The position numbers and the translations under genes are program-made. Positions 1-8,359 of a stretch of DNA of 20,838 bases are shown one piece after another (position 1 is the first letter of the stretch; the number at the start of each line of letters is the position of its first letter). The notes below the pieces were generated by a model. It made no database searches. It saw only the letters and a program-made list of their open reading frames with translations, and had not been told where the DNA came from. Source of the DNA: an uncultured bacterium (GTDB taxonomy: Bacteria; Bacteroidota; Bacteroidia; Bacteroidales; Marinifilaceae); NCBI GenBank assembly GCA_905216195.1, contig CAJMSX010000058.1, positions 1 through 20,838 on the forward strand, written 5' to 3'.

Positions 1-13
1 ACTTTTATCATAA

Positions 14-559
14 AGATTAATATTCCACCAAGAAAGGAATCTCATTCTATTTGCTTATGAATGTCCAGAAGGAGGATTGCATATATGTGAAAGTTCAGTT
101 TTTGTGGAGACGGATGTGTCTAATAATATGTATATCACCGATTTTAGTAATTGTCAAATGCCTTTGTTGAATTATAAGAATCAGGATAGAATAGTGATTT
201 CAAACCATTTGTGTTCCTGTGGAAGGGTTTTCCGGTATATCGATCGTATAGAAGGTAGATTATCAGATGAAATTTTGAAAGAAAATGGCGATGTGTTGAA
301 TAATTCCTTCTTTTATTACTTAGTAAAAGATATCAATAAGTATAAACTTGTAATAGAAGAATATAAAGTAGAGCAATATAGATTGCAATTTACGTTTTAT
401 ATTGTGCCTGGATCTGAATATAATGAATCTTATTTGGAAGATATCAGGCACAAAATGAAAGAGAATATTGGTTCCCATATTGTGATTGATTTTGAAATAG
501 TAAAAGAGCTTCCACGAGAAAAAAGTGGGAAGTTGCGGGACTTTAAACGTATAGAATGA
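14..559 (+). CDS. CapK/phenylacetate-CoA-ligase-like adenylating enzyme, C-terminal part
   Basis: This is the C-terminal third of an AMP-forming ligase of the CapK/PaaK type, which activates a carboxylic acid and is common in polysaccharide loci. Visible marks are ECPEGGLHI (from base 59), then TDF..CQMPLLNYKNQDR, the paired-cysteine segment CSCGRVFRYIDRIEGR, and the C-terminal lid with REKSGKLRDF. Full-length relatives have about 430 residues; about 180 codons are open here. An in-frame TAA at 11-13 closes the frame upstream, and the only usable start is TTG at 77, which lies inside conserved sequence and just after AGAAGGAGG. So either the N-terminal part was lost or frameshifted left of the window, or a truncated product is made. 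The stop overlaps the next start (ATGATGA), so it belongs to the + strand operon. The family is fairly clear; whether the gene is intact is not. Confidence 0.6.
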   Translation, partial: RLIFHQERNLILFAYECPEGGLHICESSVFVETDVSNNMYITDFSNCQMPLLNYKNQDRIVISNHLCSCGRVFRYIDRIEGRLSDEILKENGDVLNNSFFYYLVKDINKYKLVIEEYKVEQYRLQFTFYIVPGSEYNESYLEDIRHKMKENIGSHIVIDFEIVKELPREKSGKLRDFKRIE

Positions 560-1692
560 TGAGATTAGTTTATTTGAATCCTGGCAATAGTTCGGTTATG
601 GAGGCTCAGGTATTAGAATTATTGGCGTATTACTCTACGCTGGGTTTTTTTGATAAGATTGTTTTATTGCAGGGATATAAGAATAGAGAAGAAAAGGAAG
701 TTTTACTAAAGAAGTTGGTAAATTATAAATTAAGGGTTATTTGGTTTAAAACTTATCCCAATTATACTTTCTTTCATGTGATTGCCCGGAAAAGTTTAAA
801 TCAAACCTTACAAAAACTTTTGGATAGGCAGGACCATTTTTTTATTCATATCCGAGGAGAACTGTATGGGGCTTTTGTGAAACATTTTTTGGAAAAAAAT
901 AATCTGCCTTTGCGTTATTTGGTGGATATCCGAGGTGTGAGTGTGGAAGAAGTTAGAGAATACCGTCATGCGTTTAAATGGTTAAAAAATAATAAAATAA
1001 CCTCTTATCTAAAGGCTTATGAAAATTTAAAAAGAGTTCCGCATGCTACCGTAACTGTCGTTTCAGAATATGCAAAAGAATATTTTTTACAAAAATATAA
1101 CTTCGACACTCAATATATATATGTCCATCCTAATATTTGCGGGCTACGTTTTAAATACAATGAAAATAAAAGAAATGAGATTCGCCAAAAATATGGGATT
1201 GCACAGAAAGAAAACCTGGTCGTTTGTTCTTCTAATGGAGCAGCTCGTTGGCAAAAAGATCAGCAGATAATAGAAAAATTAATGCAGAAGGGATGTAAGG
1301 TTATGAATCTTTCGCCTCATCCTGTTAATATACATGGAGTTATAAATAAAAAAGTTCACTTTGCAGAAATGCCGGATTATTTATCTGCGGCTGATATGGC
1401 CGTTTTATGGAGGGATAAAAGTTTTGTGAACGAGACTGCTTCTCCCAGTAAATTTAGTGAATTTGCCATGATGGGTTTATATGTAATTCATAATGGAACT
1501 GTCGGTATAGCTTGCGATTATATAAAAAATACGAATTCCGGTTGTCTTGTGGATTGTACTCAGGATCTTGATGATATAAATTTTGAGACTATAAATCTTG
1601 GCAATCGGTTATCATGGATTAAAAAAGCATATAAACATTTTAGTGTAGATCATATAGCCACTAGTTATTTAAAAATTTATAAGGATTTATGA
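556..1692 (+). CDS. Glycosyltransferase, GT4-like (GT-B fold)
   Basis: A 378-residue cytoplasmic protein that probably transfers a sugar from a nucleotide donor during assembly of the repeat unit. The N-terminal half has Rossmann-like segments (RLVYLNPGNSS at the start, FIHIRGELYGAFV, LVDIRGVSVEEVREYR). The C-terminal half has the GT-B donor-site layout: VVCSSNGAARWQKD, MPDYLSAADMAVLWR, then SPSKFSEFAMMGLYVI, which corresponds to the usual SPxKxxEYxAxGxPVI stretch. No signal peptide or membrane segment is seen. ATG at 556 overlaps the previous stop, and the gene's own stop overlaps the next start by 4 nt, so translation is probably coupled. It is AT-rich like its neighbours. Donor and acceptor cannot be told from sequence; the family call is moderate because the usual E-x7-E motif is degenerate. 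Confidence 0.75.
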   Translation: MMRLVYLNPGNSSVMEAQVLELLAYYSTLGFFDKIVLLQGYKNREEKEVLLKKLVNYKLRVIWFKTYPNYTFFHVIARKSLNQTLQKLLDRQDHFFIHIRGELYGAFVKHFLEKNNLPLRYLVDIRGVSVEEVREYRHAFKWLKNNKITSYLKAYENLKRVPHATVTVVSEYAKEYFLQKYNFDTQYIYVHPNICGLRFKYNENKRNEIRQKYGIAQKENLVVCSSNGAARWQKDQQIIEKLMQKGCKVMNLSPHPVNIHGVINKKVHFAEMPDYLSAADMAVLWRDKSFVNETASPSKFSEFAMMGLYVIHNGTVGIACDYIKNTNSGCLVDCTQDLDDINFETINLGNRLSWIKKAYKHFSVDHIATSYLKIYKDL

Positions 1693-2249
1693 TTCAAAGT
1701 AAAGAAGATTATTTGTATTATCTGGAAGCGGATCGCCTTGCCAATAATTGGAAAGAGAATACGATAAAACAAAAATTCTATTCATTATTCATTCCCGATT
1801 ATTTGCGTTTATTTCACATTCAATTACGGAGAGTAGAATACTATAAAAATTGCAAAAAGGGAGTTTTATCAAGATTTTTGTATTTATTTATTGTTCGGAG
1901 ATTTTATAAATTATCCCGTCTGAATGGTTTTTGTATTTCTGCAAATTGTTTTGGTCCAGGGCTCTCTATTGCTCATAGTGGTACTATTGTAGTAAATTCC
2001 AAAGTAAGAGTAGGTAAAAATTGTCGAATACATACTTGTGTGAATATTGGTACTGCGAAAGGTTCCACTGATAAAGTCCCTATTATAGGCGATAATTGCT
2101 ACATTGGACCGGGAGTGAAAATATTTGGTGAAATTAAGATTGCTGATCATGTAACCATTGGTGCAAATGCAGTAGTAAATCAATCCGTTGAAGAGAATCA
2201 TGTCGTTATTGCTGGTATACCGGCAAAAATTATAGCTGAAAATAAATGA
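1689..2249 (+). CDS. Serine-acetyltransferase-like hexapeptide acyltransferase
   Basis: A 186-residue left-handed beta-helix acyltransferase. Hexapeptide repeats run from about residue 80 to the end (GPGLSIAHSGTIVV, KVRVGKNCRIHTCVNIG, IIGDNCYIGPGVKIFGEI, IADHVTIGANAVV). The AHSG and RIHTCVNIG segments resemble the catalytic histidine region of CysE-type serine acetyltransferases, and AGIPAKII is the typical end. The N-terminal 75 residues are basic and helical and could hold it at the membrane face. In a polysaccharide operon such CysE-like proteins usually O- or N-acetylate a sugar rather than make cysteine; that role is inferred from context. It overlaps both neighbours by 4 nt (ATGA). The acetyl-CoA donor is inferred from the family. 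Confidence 0.8.
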   Translation: MIQSKEDYLYYLEADRLANNWKENTIKQKFYSLFIPDYLRLFHIQLRRVEYYKNCKKGVLSRFLYLFIVRRFYKLSRLNGFCISANCFGPGLSIAHSGTIVVNSKVRVGKNCRIHTCVNIGTAKGSTDKVPIIGDNCYIGPGVKIFGEIKIADHVTIGANAVVNQSVEENHVVIAGIPAKIIAENK

Positions 2250-3163
2250 AAGTTTTAATAGTTGCCAATTATAATTGTGGCTATTTTGCTGCTTTTGTTT
2301 TGGAGCAAGCTCAAGCTTTGCGAGCTATAGGTATAAATGTAGAATTTTATAAAGTGGTTGGCAAAGGAATAAAAGGATATTTAGATAATAGAAAGTATTT
2401 ATTAAAAAAGATATATGATTTCAAGCCTGATTTAATTCATGCTCATTACGGTCTGTGTGGCTTAATAGCAAATTTGCAGAGACGAGTACCTGTAGTAACA
2501 ACTTATCATGGAAGTGATATAAATTTGCCCAGTATATTAAAATTTTCTAAATTATCGATGTATTTATCGGTTCATAATATTTTTGTTTCTCCCCAAAATA
2601 TCGAGATTGCAAAAGTAAAACGAAGATATTCATTAATTCCTTGTGGTGTCGATTTGACAAACTTTGAGAAAATTTCTAAAGAAGAGGCAAGAAAAATAAT
2701 GGGGTTTCGTCGGGACGAGAAGTTAGTATTATTTGCTGGAGCCTTTGATGATCCAAGGAAAAATTCAGAACTTGCTAGAAAAGCGATTAACCTTTTAAAA
2801 AATGTCCGTTTGTTAGAATTAAAAGGGTATACCAGAAAAGAAGTTGCTTGCATGATGTATGCCTGTGATGTGGCTTTAATGACTTCACCTTCTGAGGGTT
2901 CTCCTCAGTTTATAAAGGAAGCTCTTGTCTGCGGAATTCCTATTGTATCTGTTGATGTTGGCGATGTGAAATATGTTATTGATGGAGTTTCGGGTTGTTA
3001 TATGACAACCTATTTAGCTGATGATATTGCAGAAAAAATACAAATAGCATTAAAGTATGGGATACGAACAAAGGGGCGTGAGAAAATTGTTAAGTTAGGA
3101 CTTGATAATGCTATTATTGCCAATAAACTTGAAGAAATTTATTCTATGATTTTAAGAAAATAA
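2246..3163 (+). CDS. Glycosyltransferase family 4
   Basis: A 305-residue GT4 enzyme, short for the family (usually 350-400). The N-terminal acceptor domain starts with KVLIVANYNCGYFAAFVLEQAQAL and contains LIHAHYG and VTTYHGSDIN, typical of retaining GT-B enzymes. The donor domain has LIPCGVDLTNF, LVLFAGAFDDPRKN and the E-x7-E motif EGSPQFIKE within SPSEGSPQFIKEALVCGIPIV. No membrane segment is seen; it would act at the inner face of the inner membrane. It starts within the stop of the acetyltransferase gene (ATGA), and the next gene starts one base after its stop. Sugar specificity cannot be read from the sequence. Confidence 0.88.
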   Translation: MKVLIVANYNCGYFAAFVLEQAQALRAIGINVEFYKVVGKGIKGYLDNRKYLLKKIYDFKPDLIHAHYGLCGLIANLQRRVPVVTTYHGSDINLPSILKFSKLSMYLSVHNIFVSPQNIEIAKVKRRYSLIPCGVDLTNFEKISKEEARKIMGFRRDEKLVLFAGAFDDPRKNSELARKAINLLKNVRLLELKGYTRKEVACMMYACDVALMTSPSEGSPQFIKEALVCGIPIVSVDVGDVKYVIDGVSGCYMTTYLADDIAEKIQIALKYGIRTKGREKIVKLGLDNAIIANKLEEIYSMILRK

Positions 3164-3164
3164 A

Positions 3165-4202
3165 ATGTATAATTTGATATTTACTCTCGATTATGAAATT
3201 CACGGAAATGGTGATGGCAATCCCTATTTATTGATGGTCGCACCCACTTATCGTTTGATGAATCTATTGGAGAAGTATGGTGCTAAATTGACGATTATGG
3301 CTGATGTTGCCGAAATTTTGTGTTTTAAGCAATACTATGAGAGAAATCAGATAGATAAATTTCATTACCTCGATATAGAAAAACAATTAAAGGAGGCTAT
3401 TAAAGGTGGCCATGATGTTCAATTGCATATCCATTCTTCTTATTTTAAAGCGACATTTGATGGAAAAAGATGGAATCAATGTATAAGTGAATACAATATG
3501 GCGACTTTGCCATACGAGAGAATTTATGAAATGGTACGGGAATCGGTAACCTATTTGAATGAATTATTACGTTCTGTAAAACCTGATTATAGCTGTAAAG
3601 TTTTTCGAGCTGCGAATTGGTCGATGATGCCTACCGAGAATATATACAAGGTTTTGGTGGCTAACGGAATAAAAATTGATACTTCTGTTTATAAAGGTGG
3701 ATGTCAGGGAGGAAACGTATGTTATGATTATAGAATGGCCTATGATAATTTGTTAGCTTATCCTGCAAGTTGTTATAATATTAATGAATATGATGCTGAC
3801 GGTGAAATGGTAGAATTTCCTATTTATACAGAAATGCGTTATTTCTGGAATTTTATTTCACCTTTAAGAGTCTTTCGCTTGTTGCGTTCTAAATTACATA
3901 AGCATCAACATAATAAATCTGTACATATAGATACAATCGAAAAAAACGATAATCGTAAACTTACTTTAAAGTCTTTCTTTAGAAAAAATCCCTGGAAATT
4001 CGATTTTAATCAGGCTACAGGCAGACAGATGATAGCAGCAATAAAACGGATAAGAAAGCGAAAGGTGGAAGGTGCTTGTAGGAATGTCGTGTTAATAGGG
4101 CATTCAAAAACTTTTGTTCCTTATAATGAAAAGACGTTAGAATGCTTTTTAAGGTATGTATCTAAGCAGGCTGATATTCGATCCGGCAGTTTTGATGTTT
4201 GA
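3165..4202 (+). CDS. Polysaccharide deacetylase (NodB-like) family protein
   Basis: A 345-residue protein with the features of polysaccharide deacetylase-like proteins found in surface-glycan loci. Near the start, FTLDYEIHG supplies the first acidic motif (D9). GGHDVQLHIHSSYF, about residue 80, supplies the metal-binding histidines in the form HxxLHIHS instead of the classical HSxTH. FRAANWSM, about residue 145, matches the third motif. VLIGHSKTF, near the C-terminus, is a late conserved block. No signal peptide is present, so it probably acts in the cytoplasm on a lipid-linked or nucleotide-linked sugar. The substrate is unknown; removal of an N- or O-acetyl group is the family activity. It begins 1 nt after the preceding stop. 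A 69-nt gap follows, the first real gap in this operon. Confidence 0.78.
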   Translation: MYNLIFTLDYEIHGNGDGNPYLLMVAPTYRLMNLLEKYGAKLTIMADVAEILCFKQYYERNQIDKFHYLDIEKQLKEAIKGGHDVQLHIHSSYFKATFDGKRWNQCISEYNMATLPYERIYEMVRESVTYLNELLRSVKPDYSCKVFRAANWSMMPTENIYKVLVANGIKIDTSVYKGGCQGGNVCYDYRMAYDNLLAYPASCYNINEYDADGEMVEFPIYTEMRYFWNFISPLRVFRLLRSKLHKHQHNKSVHIDTIEKNDNRKLTLKSFFRKNPWKFDFNQATGRQMIAAIKRIRKRKVEGACRNVVLIGHSKTFVPYNEKTLECFLRYVSKQADIRSGSFDV

Positions 4203-4238
4203 TCGTTAAAGCCAATCGAAAATTTTAGAGATTCCGAT

Positions 4239-4256
4239 TTTCGTGTATTCACGAAA
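4239..4256 (+). other. Hairpin in the gap before the wecB-like gene
   Basis: TTTCGTG (4239-4245) and CACGAAA (4250-4256) form a perfect 7-bp stem with a TATT loop, ending about 15 nt before the ATG at 4272. No T-run follows, so it does not look like an intrinsic terminator. It could affect ribosome access or protect an RNA end. This is the only sizeable gap between genes in the AT-rich cassette. Confidence 0.35.
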
Positions 4257-4271
4257 GGATAATATATTGAT

Positions 4272-5390
4272 ATGAAAAAAATAATTTTAGTTGCGGGTGC
4301 TCGTCCTAATTTCATGAAGATAGCACCTTTAATGCATGTGTTGAGTTATCATTCTACGATAGAACCGATATTAGTACATACGGGTCAGCATTACGATATA
4401 AAAATGTCAGGACAGTTCTTTGAAGAGTTAAACATTCCTCGGCCCCGTGTAAATTTAGAGGTAGGTTCTGCATCTCAAGCTGTGCAAACTGCCCGGATCA
4501 TGGAACGTTTTGAAAAAGTCTGTATGGATGAAAGGCCGGATTATGTATTGGTGGTTGGTGATGTTACCAGTACAGCCGCATGTACTTTGGTGGCGGTTAA
4601 GTTGGGAATAAAAACGATTCATTATGAGGCTGGTTTGAGAAGTCATGACAGGACGATGCCGGAAGAAATTAATCGTTTGGTTACTGATGCAATAAGTGAT
4701 GTTTTTTTAACTACGAGTGTCGATGCTGACGAAAATTTATTGAGAGAGGGGGTTGCTGCTGAACAAATTTGTATGGTCGGTAATCTGATGATAGATTCTT
4801 TAGTCGCTAACCTTGATAAGGCTTTGAAGTCAAAGTTTGAATTTAAATTATTGAACAGGGAGAAGAGTATAGCGTTAGGAGATGATTTTCAACGTGGTGA
4901 TTATGGAGTTATGACATTCCATCGTCCCAATAATGTGGATCAACCCGAATCATTGAAGAAATTAGTAAAAATCTGGGGAACTGTGTCAGAAAAGATCCCA
5001 TTGGTTTTTCCTGTGCATCCCCGGACCTATAAAAATATTCAGAATTTTGGTTTACAGAATGAGATAGATCGATACCCGCACCTTTATTTTATAGAACCGT
5101 TGGGATATTTACAATTTATCGGTTTAGTCCGACAGGCTAAGTTTGTATTGACTGATTCCGGTGGGATACAAGAAGAGAGTACTTATTTAAATATCCCATG
5201 TTTAACTGTACGGCCTAATACGGAACGGCCTGTGACAGTATGGGAAGGTAGTAATAAATTAATAACTACAGGACAAATTGTTTCAGAAGTAGAATTGATC
5301 TTAGAGGGAAAAGGTAAAATGGGACGTATTCCTAAATATTGGGATGGTAGAGCTGCTGAACGGATTTTGGATGTTTTAGAGAAAATATAA
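4272..5390 (+). CDS. wecB: UDP-N-acetylglucosamine 2-epimerase (non-hydrolysing), WecB-like
   Basis: A 372-residue full-length GT-B-fold epimerase that interconverts UDP-GlcNAc and UDP-ManNAc, or acts on a related UDP-diacetamido-uronic acid. Visible family marks are GARPNFMKIAPL at residues 9-20, HTGQHYD, VVGDVTST, HYEAGLRS, MPEEINR, TFHRPNNVD, FPVHPRT and TDSGGIQEES. These cover the conserved Asp, Glu, Glu and His of the active site. The GARPNFMKIAPL start is common to a large bacterial clade that includes WbpI-type 2-epimerases. With wlbA at 12446 in the same block, a role on UDP-GlcNAc3NAcA is possible but not shown. ATG at 4272 follows a hairpin and GAAAGGAT. DUF354 starts one base after its stop. 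Confidence 0.92.
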   Translation: MKKIILVAGARPNFMKIAPLMHVLSYHSTIEPILVHTGQHYDIKMSGQFFEELNIPRPRVNLEVGSASQAVQTARIMERFEKVCMDERPDYVLVVGDVTSTAACTLVAVKLGIKTIHYEAGLRSHDRTMPEEINRLVTDAISDVFLTTSVDADENLLREGVAAEQICMVGNLMIDSLVANLDKALKSKFEFKLLNREKSIALGDDFQRGDYGVMTFHRPNNVDQPESLKKLVKIWGTVSEKIPLVFPVHPRTYKNIQNFGLQNEIDRYPHLYFIEPLGYLQFIGLVRQAKFVLTDSGGIQEESTYLNIPCLTVRPNTERPVTVWEGSNKLITTGQIVSEVELILEGKGKMGRIPKYWDGRAAERILDVLEKI

Positions 5391-5391
5391 G

Positions 5392-6498
5392 ATGAAACAG
5401 AAGAAAAAAATATTAGTTTATTTGGGACATCCAGCTCATTTTCATCTATTTAAAAATGCAATTCAAGCATGGAAAAATCAGGGACATTCAGTTGAGATAT
5501 TAATTAAGAAAAAAGATATTTTAGAAGATCTGCTAAAAAATGCGGGAATCAGCTATCATAATATATTGGTGGAGGGGAGAAAAGATTCGAAAGTTGGTAT
5601 TTTAATAGGATTGATCAAAAGGAGCTATAGATTGTTGTTTTTTTGTTTAAAAAACAGACCGGATATATTGACCGGAACAAGTGTTGAGAATTCATGGGTC
5701 GGTCGTTTATTAGGTATTCCCGTGGTTAACACAAATGAAGATGATGCGGAGGTTGTACCGTTGTATGCCAAGTTAAGTTATCCTTTAGCTAACGTGATTT
5801 TGTCTCCTTCTGTTTGTGAAAATGGGAAATGGGAAAAGAAATCTTTAAAGTATGAATCTTATCATGAGTTGGCTTATTTGCATCCTAATCATTTTGTAGC
5901 TGATAAAAACATAGTAGAAAAGTATTTCCCCGCGGAACAACCTTATTTCCTTATTCGTTTTGCAAAATTGACGGCTCATCATGATGCTGGAATCAAAGGA
6001 ATTAATGCGGAAATAGCAGAACGATTGATTGCTATCTTAAAACCGTATGGTCGTGTTTATATTACTTCTGAAAGACAATTAGAGCCTCAATTTGAATGTT
6101 ATAGAATAAAAATAAATCCTCTGGATATGCATCATGTTTTGGCATATGCTCAACTGTATATAGGAGATAGCCAGACAATGGCGGCAGAAGCTGGGGTTTT
6201 AGGTGTTCCCTTTATTCGTTTTAATGATTTTGTCGGTCGAATAGGTTATTTACGGGAATTAGAAGATAATTATCAACTTGGATATGGACTAAAAACAGTT
6301 GACATTAATAATTTATATAGAATTACGGATGAGTTAACTCAGATGCCAGAAAGGAGTAAAAAGTTTCAACAACGTCGACAAAAAATGCTTTCAGAGAAAA
6401 TTGATTTGGCGAAATTTCTGGACTGGTTTATTGCTGATTATCCCGAAAGTTTAAAGCTGATGAGGCGGGATAGGGATTATCAGAAAAGGTTTAAATAA
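5392..6498 (+). CDS. DUF354 family protein (GT-B-like)
   Basis: A 368-residue protein of the DUF354 family, which has a glycosyltransferase/epimerase-like GT-B fold and occurs in surface-polysaccharide loci, often beside WecB-type epimerases as here. Marks are the N-terminal ILVYLGHPAHFHLFKNAI, then DILTGTSVENSWVGRLLGIP, NTNEDDAEVVPLYAKL, and in the C-terminal half LYIGDSQTMAAEAGVLGVP followed by IRFNDFVGRIGYL. No membrane segment is seen. The biochemical activity of the family is not established to my knowledge. The gene starts one base after the epimerase stop and is the last gene of the AT-rich cassette. Its stop lies in frame with a downstream deacetylase remnant, so the right end of the transferred block falls immediately after it. 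Confidence 0.85.
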   Translation: MKQKKKILVYLGHPAHFHLFKNAIQAWKNQGHSVEILIKKKDILEDLLKNAGISYHNILVEGRKDSKVGILIGLIKRSYRLLFFCLKNRPDILTGTSVENSWVGRLLGIPVVNTNEDDAEVVPLYAKLSYPLANVILSPSVCENGKWEKKSLKYESYHELAYLHPNHFVADKNIVEKYFPAEQPYFLIRFAKLTAHHDAGIKGINAEIAERLIAILKPYGRVYITSERQLEPQFECYRIKINPLDMHHVLAYAQLYIGDSQTMAAEAGVLGVPFIRFNDFVGRIGYLRELEDNYQLGYGLKTVDINNLYRITDELTQMPERSKKFQQRRQKMLSEKIDLAKFLDWFIADYPESLKLMRRDRDYQKRFK

Positions 6499-6513
6499 TT
6501 CTCTATTTATGAT

Positions 6514-6831
6514 TTGGACATTATCGCCGAGCCTTATCTGGATATTGATTTTTCTAATCTGTTTTATATGACGGATACCGGTAGACGGTGGGACGGGTAT
6601 AAAGTCAGTGTCAGGGATAAAATCCCCGGATATCAGGAAAAATGGGAAAGCCAGGGATTAAGATATCATTCTACCTATGATGTGATCAATGCGGTGGAAA
6701 AAGGACAGTTTCCTCCTAAAGTGATGATTACGAATCATCCTCAGCGTTGGACTGATGATAGGCTGGCATGGTTCCGGGAGTGGATGGAACAGAGTGTAAA
6801 GAACCAGATAAAACGTTTACTTATTCCATGA
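6514..6831 (+). pseudogene. C-terminal remnant of a second polysaccharide deacetylase-like gene
   Basis: The frame gives 105 residues from a TTG at 6514 and is open back to 6499, directly after the DUF354 stop in the same frame. IIAEPYLDIDF, YMTDTGRRWDGYKVSVRDK, YHSTYDVINAV and MITNHPQRWTDDRLAWFREW look like the C-terminal end of Bacteroidota polysaccharide-deacetylase-family proteins, as I recall them. The N-terminal roughly 200 residues with the catalytic motifs are absent. No ATG or clear ribosome site precedes it. Base composition switches from AT-rich to GC-richer here. The reading is that the glycan cassette replaced the 5' part of an older gene. The stop overlaps the Wzi start as ATGA, the arrangement expected of an originally intact operon gene. 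It may still be translated as a stub. Confidence 0.65.
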
Positions 6832-8255
6832 GATTGGGGTTTATTGGATTGATTTTAGTGATGATAACGCTTCCTTTGGCGGCTCAGAAACGGAAAATGG
6901 AATATGCGGTGCAATTGGATAGTTATATCGGGAGAGGGGGGATATTGCCGTTCTGGATGGGGAAGGATCAATGGGGAGCGGTGCCGGAGCGCACAGGAGG
7001 AGTGTTGAAAGTGGGATTGTTTTCCGGTTTCCGGGAGGACCGGAAGATTCAGACGGCTTATGGTTTTTCGGGTGTGGGGATAGGTGAGAAAGGGAATAGC
7101 CGGGTGTGGGTGGACGAGTTGTATGCGAGTGCCCGCTGGAAGCGTGTGCGTCTGGATATCGGAATGATACATCCCGACATAGAATATAACGGAGTTTCTT
7201 CGACTAACGGGAATATTGTAGAGTCGGCTAATGCCCGGGTTCATCCCGGCTATAATTTACGAAGCGAGTTTATACCGTTTCCCTTTATCGGCAAAGTACT
7301 GGCTTTTCGCTTTAGTTACGGAGATTACCGGATGATTGGAGATCGGTACGTGAACCAGGTGCGTTTACACCATAAATCTCTGTTTCTGAAAATATCTCCT
7401 CATCCCCGTTGGGAGTTGATCGTAGGCCTGGAACATTTTGCCCAATGGGCCGGAACTTCGCCGGAATTGGGAAAACAGCCCTCCTCTTTGAAAGACTATA
7501 TTCGTATCGTAGCAGGTAGTGAAGGGGGAAGTGATGCTTCGGGTAGTGCACAGAACAATGCCTTGGGAAATCATTTGGGCCGGGAGCATTTGAGGATTAA
7601 TTACAAGGGAGATCGCTACACCTTGACGTTTTATCATGATATTCCCTTTGAGGATGGTTCCGGAACGGATTTCCGTTCGTTTCCCGACGGGATCTATGCT
7701 CTCTATTACGGAAATAAAGATAAGTCTGGGTGGTGTACGGATGTGATCTACGAGTTTCTTTATACCAAATACCAGTCGGGACCTTATCACGACCGTCCGG
7801 CAACTCCTGCAGAGATGGAAAAGCAAGATCCCGACGCTCCCGGATACGGATGGAAGAAGGTGGGAGGCCGGGATGATTATTTTTTCCATTCCGAATATAA
7901 ATCGGGGTGGACTACGGACGGGCGTACGGTGGGTACGCCTTTTTTGTTGCCAAACGGGAAGAATAAGGAGGGTGTAGTGATCGGAATGTATAATAACCGG
8001 GTGATCGCTCATTATCTGGGAATCAGAGGGAAAATTGCCGGGAAGGTTCCTTATTTGGGAAGGTTTTCCTATTCGTGGAATTACGGAAGGTACCGGGAGC
8101 CTTTTGAGCGGGTAAAACAGCAATGTTCCTGGGGAATAGAGGTGGGAATTCCCGGGAAACGATTACCGTTCAAGCTGGAAGCCGGAATTTATGGGGACGA
8201 AGGAAAGTTACTAAATGAGAATGTGGGGGTGATGGTACGGTTGACGATGAAGTGA
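6828..8255 (+). CDS. Capsule assembly Wzi family outer-membrane protein
   Basis: A 475-residue protein with signal peptide MRLGFIGLILVMITLPLAAQ and then a long aromatic-rich sequence with alternating beta strands, ending in GVMVRLTMK, as in Wzi-type beta-barrels. Wzi family proteins sit in the outer membrane and help attach or organise exported capsule. Marks include AVQLDSYIGRGGILPFWM, RVRLDIGMIHPDIEYNG, HPRWELIVGLEHFAQWAG and YTLTFYHDIPFEDGSG. The frame stays open upstream to an ATG at 6768. I chose 6828 because the signal peptide starts there and the ATG overlaps the previous TGA. It is the first export gene, 104 nt before the Wza-type lipoprotein gene, and its codon use matches the genes to its right. 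Confidence 0.85.
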   Translation: MRLGFIGLILVMITLPLAAQKRKMEYAVQLDSYIGRGGILPFWMGKDQWGAVPERTGGVLKVGLFSGFREDRKIQTAYGFSGVGIGEKGNSRVWVDELYASARWKRVRLDIGMIHPDIEYNGVSSTNGNIVESANARVHPGYNLRSEFIPFPFIGKVLAFRFSYGDYRMIGDRYVNQVRLHHKSLFLKISPHPRWELIVGLEHFAQWAGTSPELGKQPSSLKDYIRIVAGSEGGSDASGSAQNNALGNHLGREHLRINYKGDRYTLTFYHDIPFEDGSGTDFRSFPDGIYALYYGNKDKSGWCTDVIYEFLYTKYQSGPYHDRPATPAEMEKQDPDAPGYGWKKVGGRDDYFFHSEYKSGWTTDGRTVGTPFLLPNGKNKEGVVIGMYNNRVIAHYLGIRGKIAGKVPYLGRFSYSWNYGRYREPFERVKQQCSWGIEVGIPGKRLPFKLEAGIYGDEGKLLNENVGVMVRLTMK

Positions 8256-8359
8256 TTGAGAAACAAGAGAATTAAGAAATTGGGTGATTTTGAATTGTAG
8301 GAAGAGGAGGGGATAAAATAAGGGGGCATATTTTCATTGAATCAATAAATTTTAAGGGT

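Noticed and set aside
6768..6827. Upstream extension of the Wzi gene to ATG 6768
   Set aside because: It would put 20 polar residues before an evident signal peptide and overlap the preceding frame by about 60 nt; ATG 6828 overlaps the preceding stop as ATGA.
7365..8123. Minus-strand open frame inside the Wzi gene
   Set aside because: Shadow of a beta-barrel gene with signal peptide and conserved context; the product has no domain features.
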